The notes under the pieces: generated by a model | Seen by the model: the letters and a program-made list of their open reading frames with translations, nothing else | What the model was told of the DNA's origin: nothing | The model's database searches: none | Program-made: the position numbers and the translations under genes | Shown: positions 46,731 through 59,069 of the stretch, piece after piece | How the letters are laid out: every line of letters starts with the position of its first letter | Position numbering within the stretch: the stretch's first letter is position 1 | Assembly (NCBI RefSeq): GCF_958450345.1 | Contig: NC_088781.1 | Coordinates: 46,239,357 to 46,303,356 of the forward strand | Direction: 5' to 3' | Origin: Calliphora vicina | Lineage: Eukaryota; Arthropoda; Insecta; Diptera; Calliphoridae | DNA: 64,000 nucleotides

Positions 46731-46741
46731 GGAATCTCAAA

Positions 46742-47199
46742 AATCGAGAATTGATTTTCCCAGGGAATTCATTTGCTAAATAACAAAAATGCATGAGTCC
46801 AGACCAGACATCTACAATTAATTGTTTAACAATATGGATAAATCATAAGCATATAAATCCTAAACCATATTTCATTTGCGTTTAAGTTTTTTGATAATTG
46901 ATGTCTATCGAACCATTCACAAAGGACTTTATTAAACTCAATTACTCTGTCCAACAAATTAAGACTTTTTGATTGTAACAGAATTGCGACCATATAATTC
47001 TGAAAGGGCATGTTGAGTGGATCATTTTTGTAGAATAAGCTTATAGTCCAGCTGGTCTGAGTTTTTTTTTTACAGTGGGTCAAAGTTTTAATTTTTTTGG
47101 TCGAAGCGAGCATTATACTAAATGAAAAAAAAAATGTTTTTAGTTAATGTCTGAGAGAATTCTTATTGTCAGAGTTATATTGTGGAATTTAATGGGGAT
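46742..47199. other. Spacer with an unassigned 95-codon minus frame
   Basis: The frame 46826-47113 (minus) includes LNLLDRVIEFNKVLCEWFDR, which looks moderately protein-like, but no family is recognised and the neighbourhood is repeat debris. Confidence 0.25.
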
Positions 47200-47720
47200 A
47201 ATTTTTGTGGAAAATCTTAAACCTCTAGCTCCTCTTTTTAGGGGTCAATTTTACCCTTTTTCGAAAAAATCAAAAAAAGTCCTCTCAAAAACGACATTTA
47301 AGGATTCAAATATTCTACGAAAGTTTTTGGCGCAAAATGTCAATGGGATGCCGAAGTTGTAAATAAAGCACTTTATGATTAATTAATTATACGTCACCTT
47401 GGGTTTCACATTTTAAAAAAATAAAATTCCAAAAATCCATTTATGATCCGAATGAGCTGAAATTTAAAATATAATTAGTTCTTGAGAAAAAAATGCATAG
47501 CTTTTAAAGAGATATTTAGGTTTATTTTATTATTTTGCACGAAAAAAAACGAAAAATGGATGGTCGATTTTTATTTTTTTTGTTAAATATCAGCAACTTG
47601 CTAAAAGTCAACTTGTCCCTATCAAAATTTGCAGACATCCAAATTCGAAATATGTTAAAAGGGTCGTATTTTTGACGTGTTTTTTTCCAAAAAAGTCTCT
47701 ATATTTTTTTCTTTTATATT
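47200..47720 (-). repeat. Repeat family E, copy 2
   Basis: Reverse complement of about 4430-4890, diverged. Includes the TTATGATCCGAATGAGCTGA landmark. Non-coding. Confidence 0.6.
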
Positions 47721-47819
47721 CGAAATACGAGATTTTTTTGTAAAATGTTTAACTTTTATTTTGTAACATTTGTGTTGTCATGACGAAATATTATGGTTTC
47801 ATGTCTGGCCTCATATTCT

Positions 47820-48330
47820 GGGTGTTCTTCGACCAATGATCGCTTCAAACGAACCAGATGTGTTCGGTACAGATTCCCAGTGATGATTTGGTTGTATTTC
47901 AGCAGCTCATAATAGATTGAACCCATTTGGTCTTATCAAACACAGAGTATTACCTAGCGGATATTGGGCTTTGGTGTCGATTCGGCTGGTTGGTCGGGCT
48001 TCACATACGATCTCTTACACTTCGGGTTATCGCAGTAGATCCATTTTTCATCGAAAGTAATGACTCGGCGCAAAACTGATTTCCTTTTATAGCGTTCAAG
48101 CATCATTTCGAATATGCAAAATCGTTTTTCAAAGTCTATCGGCTTCAATACGTGTGGTACCCAATTTCGCTGCTTGGGTGAATTATCCTGCTCGCAAACG
48201 TTTTGAAAGCTAAATCATTGGGAAAGTAGCTGAACAAACCATCTCTGGCAAGTTGAAAACGATAGAACACATTCACCATGAGCTTTATTAAGAAATCAGT
48301 GTGCTTCAGCGGCACTTTTTTTAAAATAAT
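47820..48330 (-). pseudogene. mariner transposase fragment
   Basis: The minus frame 47954-48148 reads FEKRFCIFEMMLERYKRKSV, LRRVITFDEKWIYCDNPKCK (first catalytic Asp in FDEKW) and PAESTPKPNIR. Downstream, in another frame, is IIYYELLKYNQIITGNLYRT. Upstream debris to about 48330 has the N-terminal KKVPLKHTDF region. The helix-turn-helix middle and the last two catalytic residues are missing. Same lineage as the copies at 21770 and 50510. Confidence 0.85.
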
Positions 48331-48503
48331 CAAGTAAAGCAAAACATCGAGCATATGATGCTTTGTTAGTACAAAATTTTCAAAGCAAAAAAAAAATGAC
48401 ATATAAGTTATAAAAAACAAAAACCGCGTTGAAAAGATACGACATCTATTGTAAATCCCGGATTTTTAATTTAGTATGTGGATTGTTTTCTTTCAAAATA
48501 TAT

Positions 48504-48815
48504 TGTTACGAAATTGCATTAGCGATTTGAATTTAAAGGTCATCACTGCCTGCAACATTCATAATGTTAATAAACATGTCCATCAATAAAAGATTCTACT
48601 TCTTAACAATGTTGATATCATGCAGCATCTTCGAATGAAGATGGTGGTTGCAGTAGTTAGTTTGGTTTATCATAGGCGCTGCATTAAAAAACATTGTGAC
48701 CATTAAATCTGTTGTTGTGTAAATTTGAATAAATAAATAGTTGTTACAATTTTAGTTTTGGTAGTTGACGGACCACTGTCTTTCATAAAATAGTCCGGTA
48801 CAATACCTGTGGTGA
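48504..48815 (+). mobile_element. LTR fragment related to the solo LTR at 17998
   Basis: Starts TGTTACGAAATTGC, like the LTR at 17998 (TGTTACGAAATTGA). It shares the 3' part AAATAAATAGTTGTTACAATTTT. No GTAACA end or target duplication is visible. The sequence near 48805-48825 (CCTGTGGTGACACTATCC) could be the LTR/primer-binding-site junction of a once longer element. Confidence 0.55.
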
Positions 48816-50505
48816 CACTATCCCCAACAAGAGTTTCACCTTAATTGTGTTGACATGAGGGCTGTCGATTCTGGCATACCATACCATGGTTCGGGAATAC
48901 GGAGTCCATTAACCGAAAGATGCCGTTTCTAAATTACAAATTCTTCGATTGTCGATGCTTGGTTGACAGCCCTTGGCTGAAAAACTTGGGGTCATTCTAG
49001 TACGTAGAACCGGCAGTCATTTGAATATCTGGCGATAGTGCAAGTATCCTTATAACTTAAAGCAGATAAAATAAAAGCTTTGAGGTTGTTATTGACTTTT
49101 ATACAGGATCTGGTCTTACCTAGACCAAACAAATGCAGTATATTCAGATAGCAGAAGATGACCTCCATCTTAGTAAAAAACGCACTCACTAGATTGGGTG
49201 TTTTCGTTGTCAGATAAACTACCAAATTCGTCTTTACAGCTCTTTTGGTCAGTGATTTCTGGAGCTTCTTGCTTTGTCACTCCGTTGTGTTGCATTGCCA
49301 GCCCAATATTACGTTTTAGGCTTGTGGGAGCTTGGAAAAGTTTCTTCATTTATTGTACCAGTTGAAAACAAAGTTTTGACTTGCTTAACCAGGTATTTTC
49401 TTGGACTTAATTTTCAGTTTGCAATGATCAGCAACATTGCCACTCCTATAATCTGTGTAAAAGTCAAAAATCGGTCATTATCTTGTATATGTTGTACGTC
49501 GACTCTGATAAATCTTTTTCCTTTATTTCACTTTCATAACCCAAAACTAGTGACCATGAAAAGAAACTTTTTTTGCTCAACTTATAGAAAAATTAGCCAC
49601 AGTGCTTTGATGGTATAAAAAGACTGCAAAAAAAAAAGAAATTGTCTTCATCTTCATCTTGAACGTATAGAAATAAACTTAAATACGACCAGAGAGTACA
49701 AATTATATTTTCTTCTCAGTTATAGCTTTTGTTTTCGTGCATGTGCGTGCATGCTTTTGTGTCTGTTCGAATGTATGCTTTGAGGAGAAGGAAGTGTGTG
49801 TAAAAGTGAATGTATTATGTATCTGTATGAATTTTGTGTTACATGTAAATAAAATTTTAAAATTTGCATATTTTATAAGAAGCTTAATTAGCATTTGTTA
49901 TTTCCAGCTTTCGTTGCCAGCATTGAAATAAATGAATGTATGTCTGTATATTTGTAAACATATCTGTATGTATGTCTGTATGGAAATGTAAGTTTTTATG
50001 AAGAAAAAGTAACAAAAAAGAAATGAAACTATTGCCAGCCTTGACGTTGTTGGTCGTTTTTTTTTTGTTGCTGTTGTTTGGTATTAAGATCTTATCTTTA
50101 TATTGTCATATTACTTATATCTGCTGCTACTACTACTCACTGTCTTTGATAGCTATGTATGTATGTTTGTAAACATTGTTGCAGAATTAGTTTATATCAA
50201 GTTGTGTATTGTTGTATAGTTTAATACGAGGCAAAGTAATAGCAGTCGTAAAAAAAGAACCTCAAAGAAATAACTTAAAGTACATATAGGGCTTCTTTTT
50301 CTTTTACGATGCTCATTTACCTGTTAGGAAATTGAGGTCAGTCGAAAATTAGCTATAACGTTGTATTATTAGTTTATTGGTGTGGGAGAAATATTTGATT
50401 GTTTTAGTGTGAGGTTTGCAATATTAAGTGAGTGACAATACAATAGAACATTTTTTTGAACTTTTTCTTAATTTTCTTAAATCTCACCATTTTTTTTCTT
50501 CGCAA
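48816..50505. other. Unassigned region, possibly LTR-element interior
   Basis: Both strands have short frames between 48900 and 49620 (77 codons minus at 48992-49225; 114 codons plus at 49274-49618) without a domain I can name. If the LTR at 48504 belonged to a full element, this would be its degraded interior. From about 49690 there are TG/TATG-rich stretches and poly-T near 50060. No gene assigned. Confidence 0.3.
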
Positions 50506-50509
50506 ATGT

Positions 50510-51190
50510 CCAATTTTTGGTCAACAAAGCGCCATATGCGGGAAGTTTGGCTTTACTTCTTTAATTTGAAAAAGAAGTGCATCTAAAGCACACCTATTGC
50601 TCACCGTAGCTTATGGTGAATGTGTTTCATCGGTGTCAACGTGTGAGAGATGGTTTGTGTGGTTTAGAAGTGGTGATTTTGACACAGAAGACAAAGAAAA
50701 AATTTAAAGACCAATAATTGGAGGCATTACTTCTTGAAGATTGTTCTCAAACTCAACAAGAGCTTGCGAAATAATTGGAAGCTACTCAAGCAGTAATTTC
50801 AAAACGCGCAGCAGGATTAATCCAAAAGCAGGACAATTGGGTACCATACGAATTAAAGACGAGAGACCTTGACGATTATGCATGATGCTTGCACACTATA
50901 AAAGAGATTCATTTTACACCGAATCATTATATGCCATAAAAATTAACCCAATTGATAACCCGAAGCGTAAGAACCCCGGCCATCCAGGCGAATCGACAGC
51001 AAAGCTAAATATTCATGGCGCTAAGGCAATTCTCTGTATTTGATGGGAGCAAAAGGTTCTATTTTTAATGAGCTACTGAAATCTTATCAGACCTTCACAG
51101 GAAACCTGTACCGAACACAACTGATACGTTTGAAGCGAGCATTGAATTCTCAGAATATGCGTCCAGACATGATTTGCTGTAACACTATTT
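50510..51190 (+). pseudogene. mariner transposase, near full span but riddled with indels
   Basis: Recognisable in order: VWLYFFNLKKK start region, ERWFVWFRSGDFDTEDKE, CSQTQQELAK, EATQAVISKR, QKQDNWVPYELKTRDL, DNPKRKNPGHPGESTAKLNI, MGAKGSIFNELLKSYQTFTGN and LYRTQLIRLKRALNSQNMRP, then it stops before the DDD core. The first catalytic Asp segment is lost. Mauritiana-like lineage. It lies about 630 bp upstream of the 12-bp satellite. Confidence 0.85.
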
Positions 51191-51819
51191 AACCAACCCT
51201 CGTTATTCTAAACCAAAAACAAAAAAACTATTATGCAAACATTATAAAGTTCATATGAATTTATCTCAATGTATTTGTATTTTGATAGTAAAATTACATT
51301 GAAAAATGTAAAAGAAACAAAATAGTAACTAAAACAAACATATGTTTTAATACTGTTGATACAATGTTTCTTCCTGGTCGTCTTATAATTTTACATTTCC
51401 TTTGTAAGCCTCCCCTCATCACACCCCAACACTCCTTGCCTACGGATTTTATTGTCCTTGTTTCAAAAATGTTTACATTAGTTGCTGTGTGGCAGCAGAT
51501 TACTGAAAATAATTTGTAATTTAAGAGATTTATTTAAAATAAACACAAACATCATATGTTAGAAAACCTACGAAAATATTGTATCTGTGTATAGTAAGTC
51601 AGTACATAAACAATTGGGAAATGTATGTGAGTGTATTTGTGAGTAAATAAATGAGTAAATATATAAAACATATTGTTGTATCACCTCATAAAACATTTTT
51701 GTCATGATGTTGTAAAATTAAATGTGAAGATACGCTACAGGAGTAATATGTTTTAAGAGTGTAACAAGTTGGATACATCATGGGTTGCTCTAAGTAGATT
51801 CTTTCTTTCACTTTTGGAT
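51191..51819. other. Spacer before the 12-bp satellite
   Basis: A+T-rich, no gene or element. A frame starting at 51769 (MDTSWVALSRFF) runs into the satellite and becomes a Gly/Ser repeat. Confidence 0.5.
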
Positions 51820-54800
51820 CAGTTCCAGTTCAGTTCTAATTCAGGTTCTAGTTCAGGTTCCAGTTCAGGTTCTAGTTCAGGTTCTAGTTCAGGTTCTAGT
51901 TCAGGTTCTAGTTCAGGTTCTAGTTCAGGTTCTAGTTCTAGTTCAGGTTCTAGTTCAGGTTCTAGTTCAGGTTCAGGTTCTAGTTCAGGTTCTAGTTCAG
52001 GTTTTAGTTCAGGTTATAGTTCAGGTTCTAGTTCAGGTTCTAGTTCAGTTTCTAGTTCAGTTCTAGTTCAGGTTCTAGTTCAAGTTCTAGTTCAGTTCTA
52101 GTTCAGGTTCTAGTTCAAGCTCTAGTTCAGGTTTTAGTTCAGGTCCTAGTTCAGGTTCCAGTTCAGGTTCTAGTTCAGGTTCTAGTTCAGGTTCTAGTTC
52201 AGGTTCTAGTTCAGGTTCTAGTTCAGGTTCTAGTTCTAGTTCAGGTTCTAGTTCAGGTTCTAGTTCAGGTTCAGGTTCTAGTTCAGGTTCTAGTTCAGGT
52301 TTTAGTTCAGGTTATAGTTCAGGTTCTAGTTCAGGTTCTAGTTCAGTTTCTAGTTCAGTTCTAGTTCAGGTTCTAGTTCAAGTTCTAGTTCAGTTCTAGT
52401 TCAGGTTCTAGTTCAAGCTCTAGTTCAGGTTCTAGTTCAGATTTTAGTTCAGGTTCTAGTTCGGGTTCTAGTTCAGGTTCTAGTTCAGATTTTAGTTCAG
52501 GTTCTAGTTCAGGTTCTAGTTCAGGTTCTAGTTCAGGTTCTAGTTCAGGTTATAGTTCAAGTTCTAGTTTAGGATCTAGTTCAGGTTCTAGTTCAGGTTC
52601 TAGTTCAGGTTCTAGTTCAGGTTCTAGTTCAGGTTCTAGTTCAGGTTCTAGTTCAGTTTCTAGTTCTAGTTCAGGTTCTAGTTCAAGTTCTAGTTCAGTT
52701 CTAGTTCAGGTTCTAGTTCAAGCTCTAGTTCAGGTTCTAGTTCAGATTTTAGTTCAGGTTCTAGTTCGGGTTCTAGTTCAGGTTCTAGTTCAGATTTTAG
52801 TTCAGGTTCTAGTTCAGGTTATAGTTCAAGTTCTAGTTTAGGATCTAGTTCAGGTTCTAGTTCAGGTTCTAGTTCAGGTTCTAGTTCAGGTTCTAGTTCA
52901 GGTTCTAGTTCAGGTTCTAGTTCAGTTTCTAGTTCTAGTTCAGGTTCTAGTTCAAGTTCTAGTTCAGGTTCTTGTTCAGATTTTAGTTCAGGTTCTAGTT
53001 CAGGTTCTAGTTCAGGTTCTAGTTCAGGTTCTAGTTCTAGTTCAGGTTATAGTTCAGGTTCAGGTTCTAGTTCAGGTTCTAGTTCAGGTTCTAGTTCAGG
53101 TTCTAGTTCAGGTTATAGTTCAAGTTCTAGTTTAGGATCTAGTTCAGGTTCTAGTTCAGGTTCTAGTTCAGGTTCTAGTTCAGGTTCTAGTTCAGTTTCT
53201 AGTTCTAGTTCAGGTTCTAGTTCAAGTTCAAGTTCTAGTTCAGGTTCTTGTTCAGATTTTAGTTCAGGTTCTAGTTCAGGTTCTAGTTCTAGTTCAGGTT
53301 ATAGTTCAGGTTCAGGTTCTAGTTCAGGTTCTAGTTCAGGTTCTAGTTCAGGTTCTAGTTCAGGTTCTAGTTCAGGTTCTAGTTCAGGTTCTAGTTCAGG
53401 TTCTAGTTCAGGTTCTAGTTCAGGTTCTAGTTCAGGTTCTAGTTCTAGTTCAGTTCTAGTTCAGGTTCTAGTTCAAGTTCTAGTTCAGGATCTAGTTAAG
53501 GTTTTAGTTCAGGATCTAGTTCAGTTTCTAGTTCAGGTTCTAGTTCAAGTTCTAGTTCAGGTTCTAGTTTAGGATCTAGTTCAGGTTCTAGTTTAGGATC
53601 TAGTGCAGGTTTTAGTTCAGGTTCTGGTTCAGGTTCTAGTTTAGGATCTAGTTCAGGTTCTAGTTTAGGTTCAAATTCAGGTTTTAGTTCGAGTTCTAGT
53701 TCAGGTTCTAGTTTAGGTTCTAGTTCAGGTTCTAGTTCAGGTTCTAGTTCAGGTTCTAGTTCAGGTTCTAGTTCAGGTTCTAGTTCAGGTTCTAGTTCAG
53801 TTTCTAGTTCTAGTTCAGGTTCTAGTTCAAGTTCTAGTTCAGTTCTAGTTCAGGTTCTAGTTCAAGCTCTAGTTCAGGTTCTAGTTCAGATTTTAGTTCA
53901 GGTTCTAGTTCGGGTTCTAGTTCAGGTTCTAGTTCAGATTTTAGTTCAGGTTCTAGTTCAGGTTCTAGTTCAGGTTCTAGTTCAGGTTCTAGTTCAGGTT
54001 ATAGTTCAAGTTCTAGTTTAGGATCTAGTTCAGGTTCTAGTTCAGGTTCTAGTTCAGGTTCTAGTTCAGGTTCTAGTTCAGGTTCTAGTTCAGGTTCTAG
54101 TTCAGTTTCTAGTTCTAGTTCAGGTTCTAGTTCAAGTTCTAGTTCAGGTTCTTGTTCAGATTTTAGTTCAGGTTCTAGTTCAGGTTCTAGTTCAGGTTCT
54201 AGTTCAGGTTCTAGTTCTAGTTCAGGTTATAGTTCAGGTTCAGGTTCTAGTTCAGGTTCTAGTTCAGGTTCTAGTTCAGGTTATAGTTCAAGTTCTAGTT
54301 TAGGATCTAGTTCAGGTTCTAGTTCAGGTTCTAGTTCAGGTTCTAGTTCAGGTTCTAGTTCAGTTTCTAGTTCTAGTTCAGGTTCTAGTTCAAGTTCAAG
54401 TTCTAGTTCAGGTTCTTGTTCAGATTTTAGTTCAGGTTCTAGTTCAGGTTCTAGTTCTAGTTCAGGTTATAGTTCAGGTTCAGGTTCTAGTTCAGGTTCT
54501 AGTTCAGGTTCTAGTTCAGGTTCTAGTTCAGGTTCTAGTTCAGGTTCTAGTTCAGGTTCTAGTTCAGGTTCTAGTTCAGGTTCTAGTTCAGGTTCTAGTT
54601 CAGGTTCTAGTTCTAGTTCAGTTCTAGTTCAGGTTCTAGTTCAAGTTCTAGTTCAGGATCTAGTTAAGGTTTTAGTTCAGGATCTAGTTCAGTTTCTAGT
54701 TCAGGTTCTAGTTCAAGTTCTAGTTCAGGTTCTAGTTTAGGATCTAGTTCAGGTTCTAGTTTAGGATCTAGTGCAGGTTTTAGTTCAGGTTCTGGTTCAG

Positions 54801-57800
54801 GTTCTAGTTTAGGATCTAGTTCAGGTTCTAGTTTAGGTTCAAATTCAGGTTTTAGTTCGAGTTCTAGTTCAGGTTCTAGTTTAGGTTCTAGTTCAGGTTC
54901 TAGTTCAGGTTCTAGTTCAGGTTCTAGTTCAGGTTCTAGTTCAGGTTCTAGTTCAGGTTCTAGTTCAGTTTCTAGTTCTAGTTCAGGTTCTAGTTCAAGT
55001 TCTAGTTCAGTTCTAGTGCAGGTTCTAGTTCAAGCTCTAGTTCAGGTTCTAGTTCAGATTTTAGTTCAGGTTCTAGTTCGGGTTCTAGTTCAGGTTCTAG
55101 TTCAGATTTTAGTTCAGGTTCTAGTTCAGGTTCTAGTTCAGGTTCTAGTTCAGGTTCTAGTTCAGGTTATAGTTCAAGTTCTAGTTTAGGATCTAGTTCA
55201 GGTTCTAGTTCAGGTTCTAGTTCAGGTTCTAGTTCAGGTTCTAGTTCAGGTTCTAGTTCAGGTTCTAGTTCAGTTTCTAGTTCTAGTTCAGGTTCTAGTT
55301 CAAGTTCTAGTTCAGGTTATAGTTCAAGTTCTAGTTCAGGTTCTAGTTCAGGTTCTAGTTCAGGTTCTAGTTCAGGTTATAGTTCAAGTTCTAGTTTAGG
55401 ATCTAGTTCAGGTTCTAGTTCAGGTTCTAGTTCAGGTTCTAGTTCAGGTTCTAGTTCAGTTTCTAGTTCTAGTTCAGGTTCTAGTTCAAGTTCAAGTTCT
55501 AGTTCAGGTTCTTGTTCAGATTTTAGTTCAGGTTCTAGTTCAGGTTCTAGTTCTAGTTCAGGTTATAGTTCAGGTTCAGGTTCTAGTTCAGGTTCTAGTT
55601 CAGGTTCTAGTTCAGGTTCTAGTTCAGGTTCTAGTTCAGGTTCTAGTTCAGGTTCTAGTTCAGGTTCTAGTTCAGGTTCTAGTTCAGGTTCTAGTTCAGG
55701 TTCTAGTTCAGGTTCTAGTTCTAGTTCAGGTTATAGTTCAGGTTCAGGTTCTAGTTCAGGTTCTAGTTCAGGTTCTAGTTCAGGTTCTAGTTCAGGTTAT
55801 AGTTCAAGTTCTAGTTTAGGATCTAGTTCAGGTTCTAGTTCAGGTTCTAGTTCAGGTTCTAGTTCAGGTTCTAGTTCAGTTTCTAGTTCTAGTTCAGGTT
55901 CTAGTTCAAGTTCAAGTTCTAGTTCAGGTTCTTGTTCAGATTTTAGTTCAGGTTCTAGTTCAGGTTCTAGTTCTAGTTCAGGTTATAGTTCAGGTTCAGG
56001 TTCTAGTTCAGGTTCTAGTTCAGGTTCTAGTTCAGGTTCTAGTTCAGGTTCTAGTTCAGGTTCTAGTTCAGGTTCTAGTTCAGGTTCTAGTTCAGGTTCT
56101 AGTTCAGGTTCTAGTTCAGGTTCTAGTTCTAGTTCAGTTCTAGTTCAGGTTCTAGTTCAAGTTCTAGTTCAGGATCTAGTTAAGGTTTTAGTTCAGGATC
56201 TAGTTCAGTTTCTAGTTCAGGTTCTAGTTCAAGTTCTAGTTCAGGTTCTAGTTTAGGATCTAGTTCAGGTTCTAGTTTAGGATCTAGTGCAGGTTTTAGT
56301 TCTGGTTCTGGTTCAGGTTCTAGTTTAGGATCTAGTTCAGGTTCTAGTTTAGGTTCAAATTCAGGTTTTAGTTCGAGTTCTAGTTCAGGTTCTAGTTTAG
56401 GTTCTAGTTCAGGTTCTAGTTCAGGTTCTAGTTCAGGTTCTAGTTCAGTTTCTAGTTCTAGTTCAGGTTCTAGTTCAAGTTCTAGTTCAGTTCTAGTTCA
56501 GGTTCTAGTTCAAGCTCTAGTTCAGGTTCTAGTTCAGATTTTAGTTCAGGTTCTAGTTCGGGTTCTAGTTCAGGTTCTAGTTCAGATTTTAGTTCAGGTT
56601 CTAGTTCAGGTTCTAGTTCAGGTTCTAGTTCAGGTTCTAGTTCAGGTTATAGTTCAAGTTCTAGTTTAGGATCTAGTTCAGGTTCTAGTTCAGGTTCTAG
56701 TTCAGGTTCTAGTTCAGGTTCTAGTTCAGGTTCTAGTTCAGGTTCTAGTTCAGTTTCTAGTTCTAGTTCAGGTTCTAGTTCAAGTTCTAGTTCAGGTTCT
56801 TGTTCAGATTTTAGTTCAGGTTCTAGTTCAGGTTCTAGTTCAGGTTCTAGTTCAGGTTCTAGTTCTAGTTCAGGTTATAGTTCAGGTTCAGGTTCTAGTT
56901 CAGGTTCTAGTTCAGGTTCTAGTTCAGGTTCTAGTTCAGGTTCTAGTTCAGGTTATAGTTCAAGTTCTAGTTTAGGATCTAGTTCAGGTTCTAGTTCAGG
57001 TTCTAGTTCAGGTTCTAGTTCAGGTTCTAGTTCAGTTTCTAGTTCTAGTTCAGGTTCTAGTTCAAGTTCAAGTTCTAGTTCAGGTTCTTGTTCAGATTTT
57101 AGTTCAGGTTCTAGTTCAGGTTCTAGTTCTAGTTCAGGTTATAGTTCAGGTTCAGGTTCTAGTTCAGGTTCTAGTTCAGGTTCTAGTTCAGGTTCTAGTT
57201 CAGGTTCTAGTTCAGGTTCTAGTTCAGGTTCTAGTTCTAGTTCAGTTCTAGTTCAGGTTCTAGTTCAAGTTCTAGTTCAGAATCTAGTTAAGGTTTTAGT
57301 TCAGGATCTAGTTCAGTTTCTAGTTCAGGTTCTAGTTCAAGTTCTAGTTCAGGTTCTAGTTTAGGATCTAGTTCAGGTTCTAGTTTAGAATCTAGTTCAG
57401 GTTCTAGATCAGGTTCTAGTTTAGGATCTAGTGCAGGTTTTAGTTCAGGTTCTGGTTCAGGTTCTAGTTTAGGATCTAGTTCAGGTTCTAGTTTAGGTTC
57501 AAATTCAGGTTTTAGTTCGAGTTCTAGTTCAGGTTCTAGTTTAGGTTCTAGTTCAGGTTCTAGTTCAGGATCTAGCTTAGGTTCTATTTCAGGTTCAGGT
57601 TCTAGTTCAGGTTCTAGTTTAAGTTCTAGTTTAGGATCTAGTTCAGGTTCTAGTTCGGGTTCTAGTTCACGTTCAAATTCAGGTTTTAGTTCGGGTTCTA
57701 GTTCAGGTTCTAGTTCAGGTTTTAGTTCAGGTTCTAGTTCAGTTCTAGTTCAGTTTCTTGTTCAAGTTCTAGTTCAGGATCTAGTTCAGGTTCTAGTTCA

Positions 57801-57932
57801 AGTTCTAGTTCAGGTTCTAGTTCAGATTTTAGTTCAGGTTCTAGTTCAGGTTCTAGTTCAGTTTCTAGTTCAGTTTCTAGTTCTAGTTCAGGATCTAGTT
57901 CAGGTTTAAGTTCAGGTTCTAGTTCAGTTCAG
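51820..57932 (+). repeat. 6.1-kb satellite of 12-bp units with higher-order repeats
   Basis: About 500 head-to-tail copies of GGTTCTAGTTCA. Variant units (TTTTAGTTCA, GGTTATAGTTCA, GGATCTAGTTTA, AAGCTCTAGTTC, CTTGTTCAGA) recur in the same order, giving higher-order repeats. The marker TCTAGTTAAGGTTTTAG starts at 53491, 54659, 56175 and 57283, spacings of 1168, 1516 and 1108 bp. The marker GGTTCAAATTCAGG recurs in parallel. A shorter ~300-bp period is visible at 51840-52440. The unit length is a multiple of three, so 51769-52101 can be read as 110 residues of mostly SSSG, but shortened units soon break the frame. Regarded as non-coding. Confidence 0.97.
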
Positions 57933-59064
57933 TCCATGTTTTTCATGTTTCCAATTTGGTTATTTAAAATTGTATTGCGAAACTTCAAAAATTATTTTAT
58001 AAAGTACTCAATTAGGTCTACAAGCCTTAATAAATTACATGCTTAAATGTATACAATTTGCTTTGATTTTGTAGCTCAGTTTGTTTATTAACTCAATATA
58101 GGCACAATGAGTTTCAAGTTAATATTTTCAGAATTTCACAATTTTAAGTATCAATTAAAATAGTTTCATAAAGTATAGTTAAGTGTAGTCTACTTGAATC
58201 AATTCTTCTAAGTATTCTATTTGTCATAGTTTTAATTGTTATTTGTACATGTGTGTATTTGTTTGCTTATGTATTAGAGTTTTCTTCAATTATTTATATT
58301 TTATATTCAAAGTAAACTTAAATTGGTTTCGTTTAAGACAGTAGAATCCAGATATATTGAAACAAAAGACTATTATAATAGGGTCATAGTTATGGAAAAA
58401 GTTTGATTAACTATATAAAGGCATACGATTAAGGCCAAGTATTTTCTATATCAAACCCCACGATTAAAGCTAAATTTTGATTATAGCAAGTATTCAATCC
58501 TCAAACTTTAATTTTAAAAAGAAAATCATTCCAAGGTTTCTACTATATTAAGAGCCTCATTTGAAGCTAATTGATGGACTATATAAAGCGAACAATTCTT
58601 CTCTACAGTTTTTATTTTATGCACATTATATATATCCTCAGTATAATCGCTCTTTTTCTTTTCACTGTGTACTCCATAAACTGTTTGTTTAAGTTGTCCT
58701 TTTTTATATTTGTTTATTTTTTCAAACATTTTATTAAGATTTTATACCAATAAGTGTAGTCGTTACAGTGAGTATGTCTGTTAAATTTTATGAAGATTAG
58801 ACCCTCTTAATCAGCATTATTATGCATAATTTATAATTATTTTATGTTTTGTTTTTTTTTTTGTTGATTTTTATTAACTATCGAGTGTTGTCAAAATGCT
58901 GATTACAATTTTATTGCCTGAATTTTACAAAATGTGTGACAAAATAAATTAAATAGACATTAAAATTGAGTTTATTTTTGAGAGTTCCTTAAACAATGAA
59001 AATTAAAAAGGGGGGAGATTGCAGATAGATATGTTTATGTATAAAAACCAATAACTGAAGCTAA
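57933..59064. other. A+T-rich spacer
   Basis: Weak ~36-bp-minisatellite-like pieces at about 58400-58480 (CATACGATTAAGGCCAAGTA, CCCACGATTAAAGCTAAAT). No gene recognised; the complementary frames at 58526-58753 lack motifs. Confidence 0.45.
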
Positions 59065-59069
59065 AAATC

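Noticed and set aside
49274..49618. 114-codon plus frame as a gene
   Set aside because: No domain recognised; an overlapping minus-strand region also gives protein-like pieces, so strand and identity cannot be decided. Recorded only as possible LTR-element interior.
51820..57932. CRISPR array or silk-like structural gene
   Set aside because: There are no unique spacers between repeats, so it is not CRISPR. The frame is lost repeatedly and stop-containing variants such as TAGTTAAGG recur, so a gene is unlikely.
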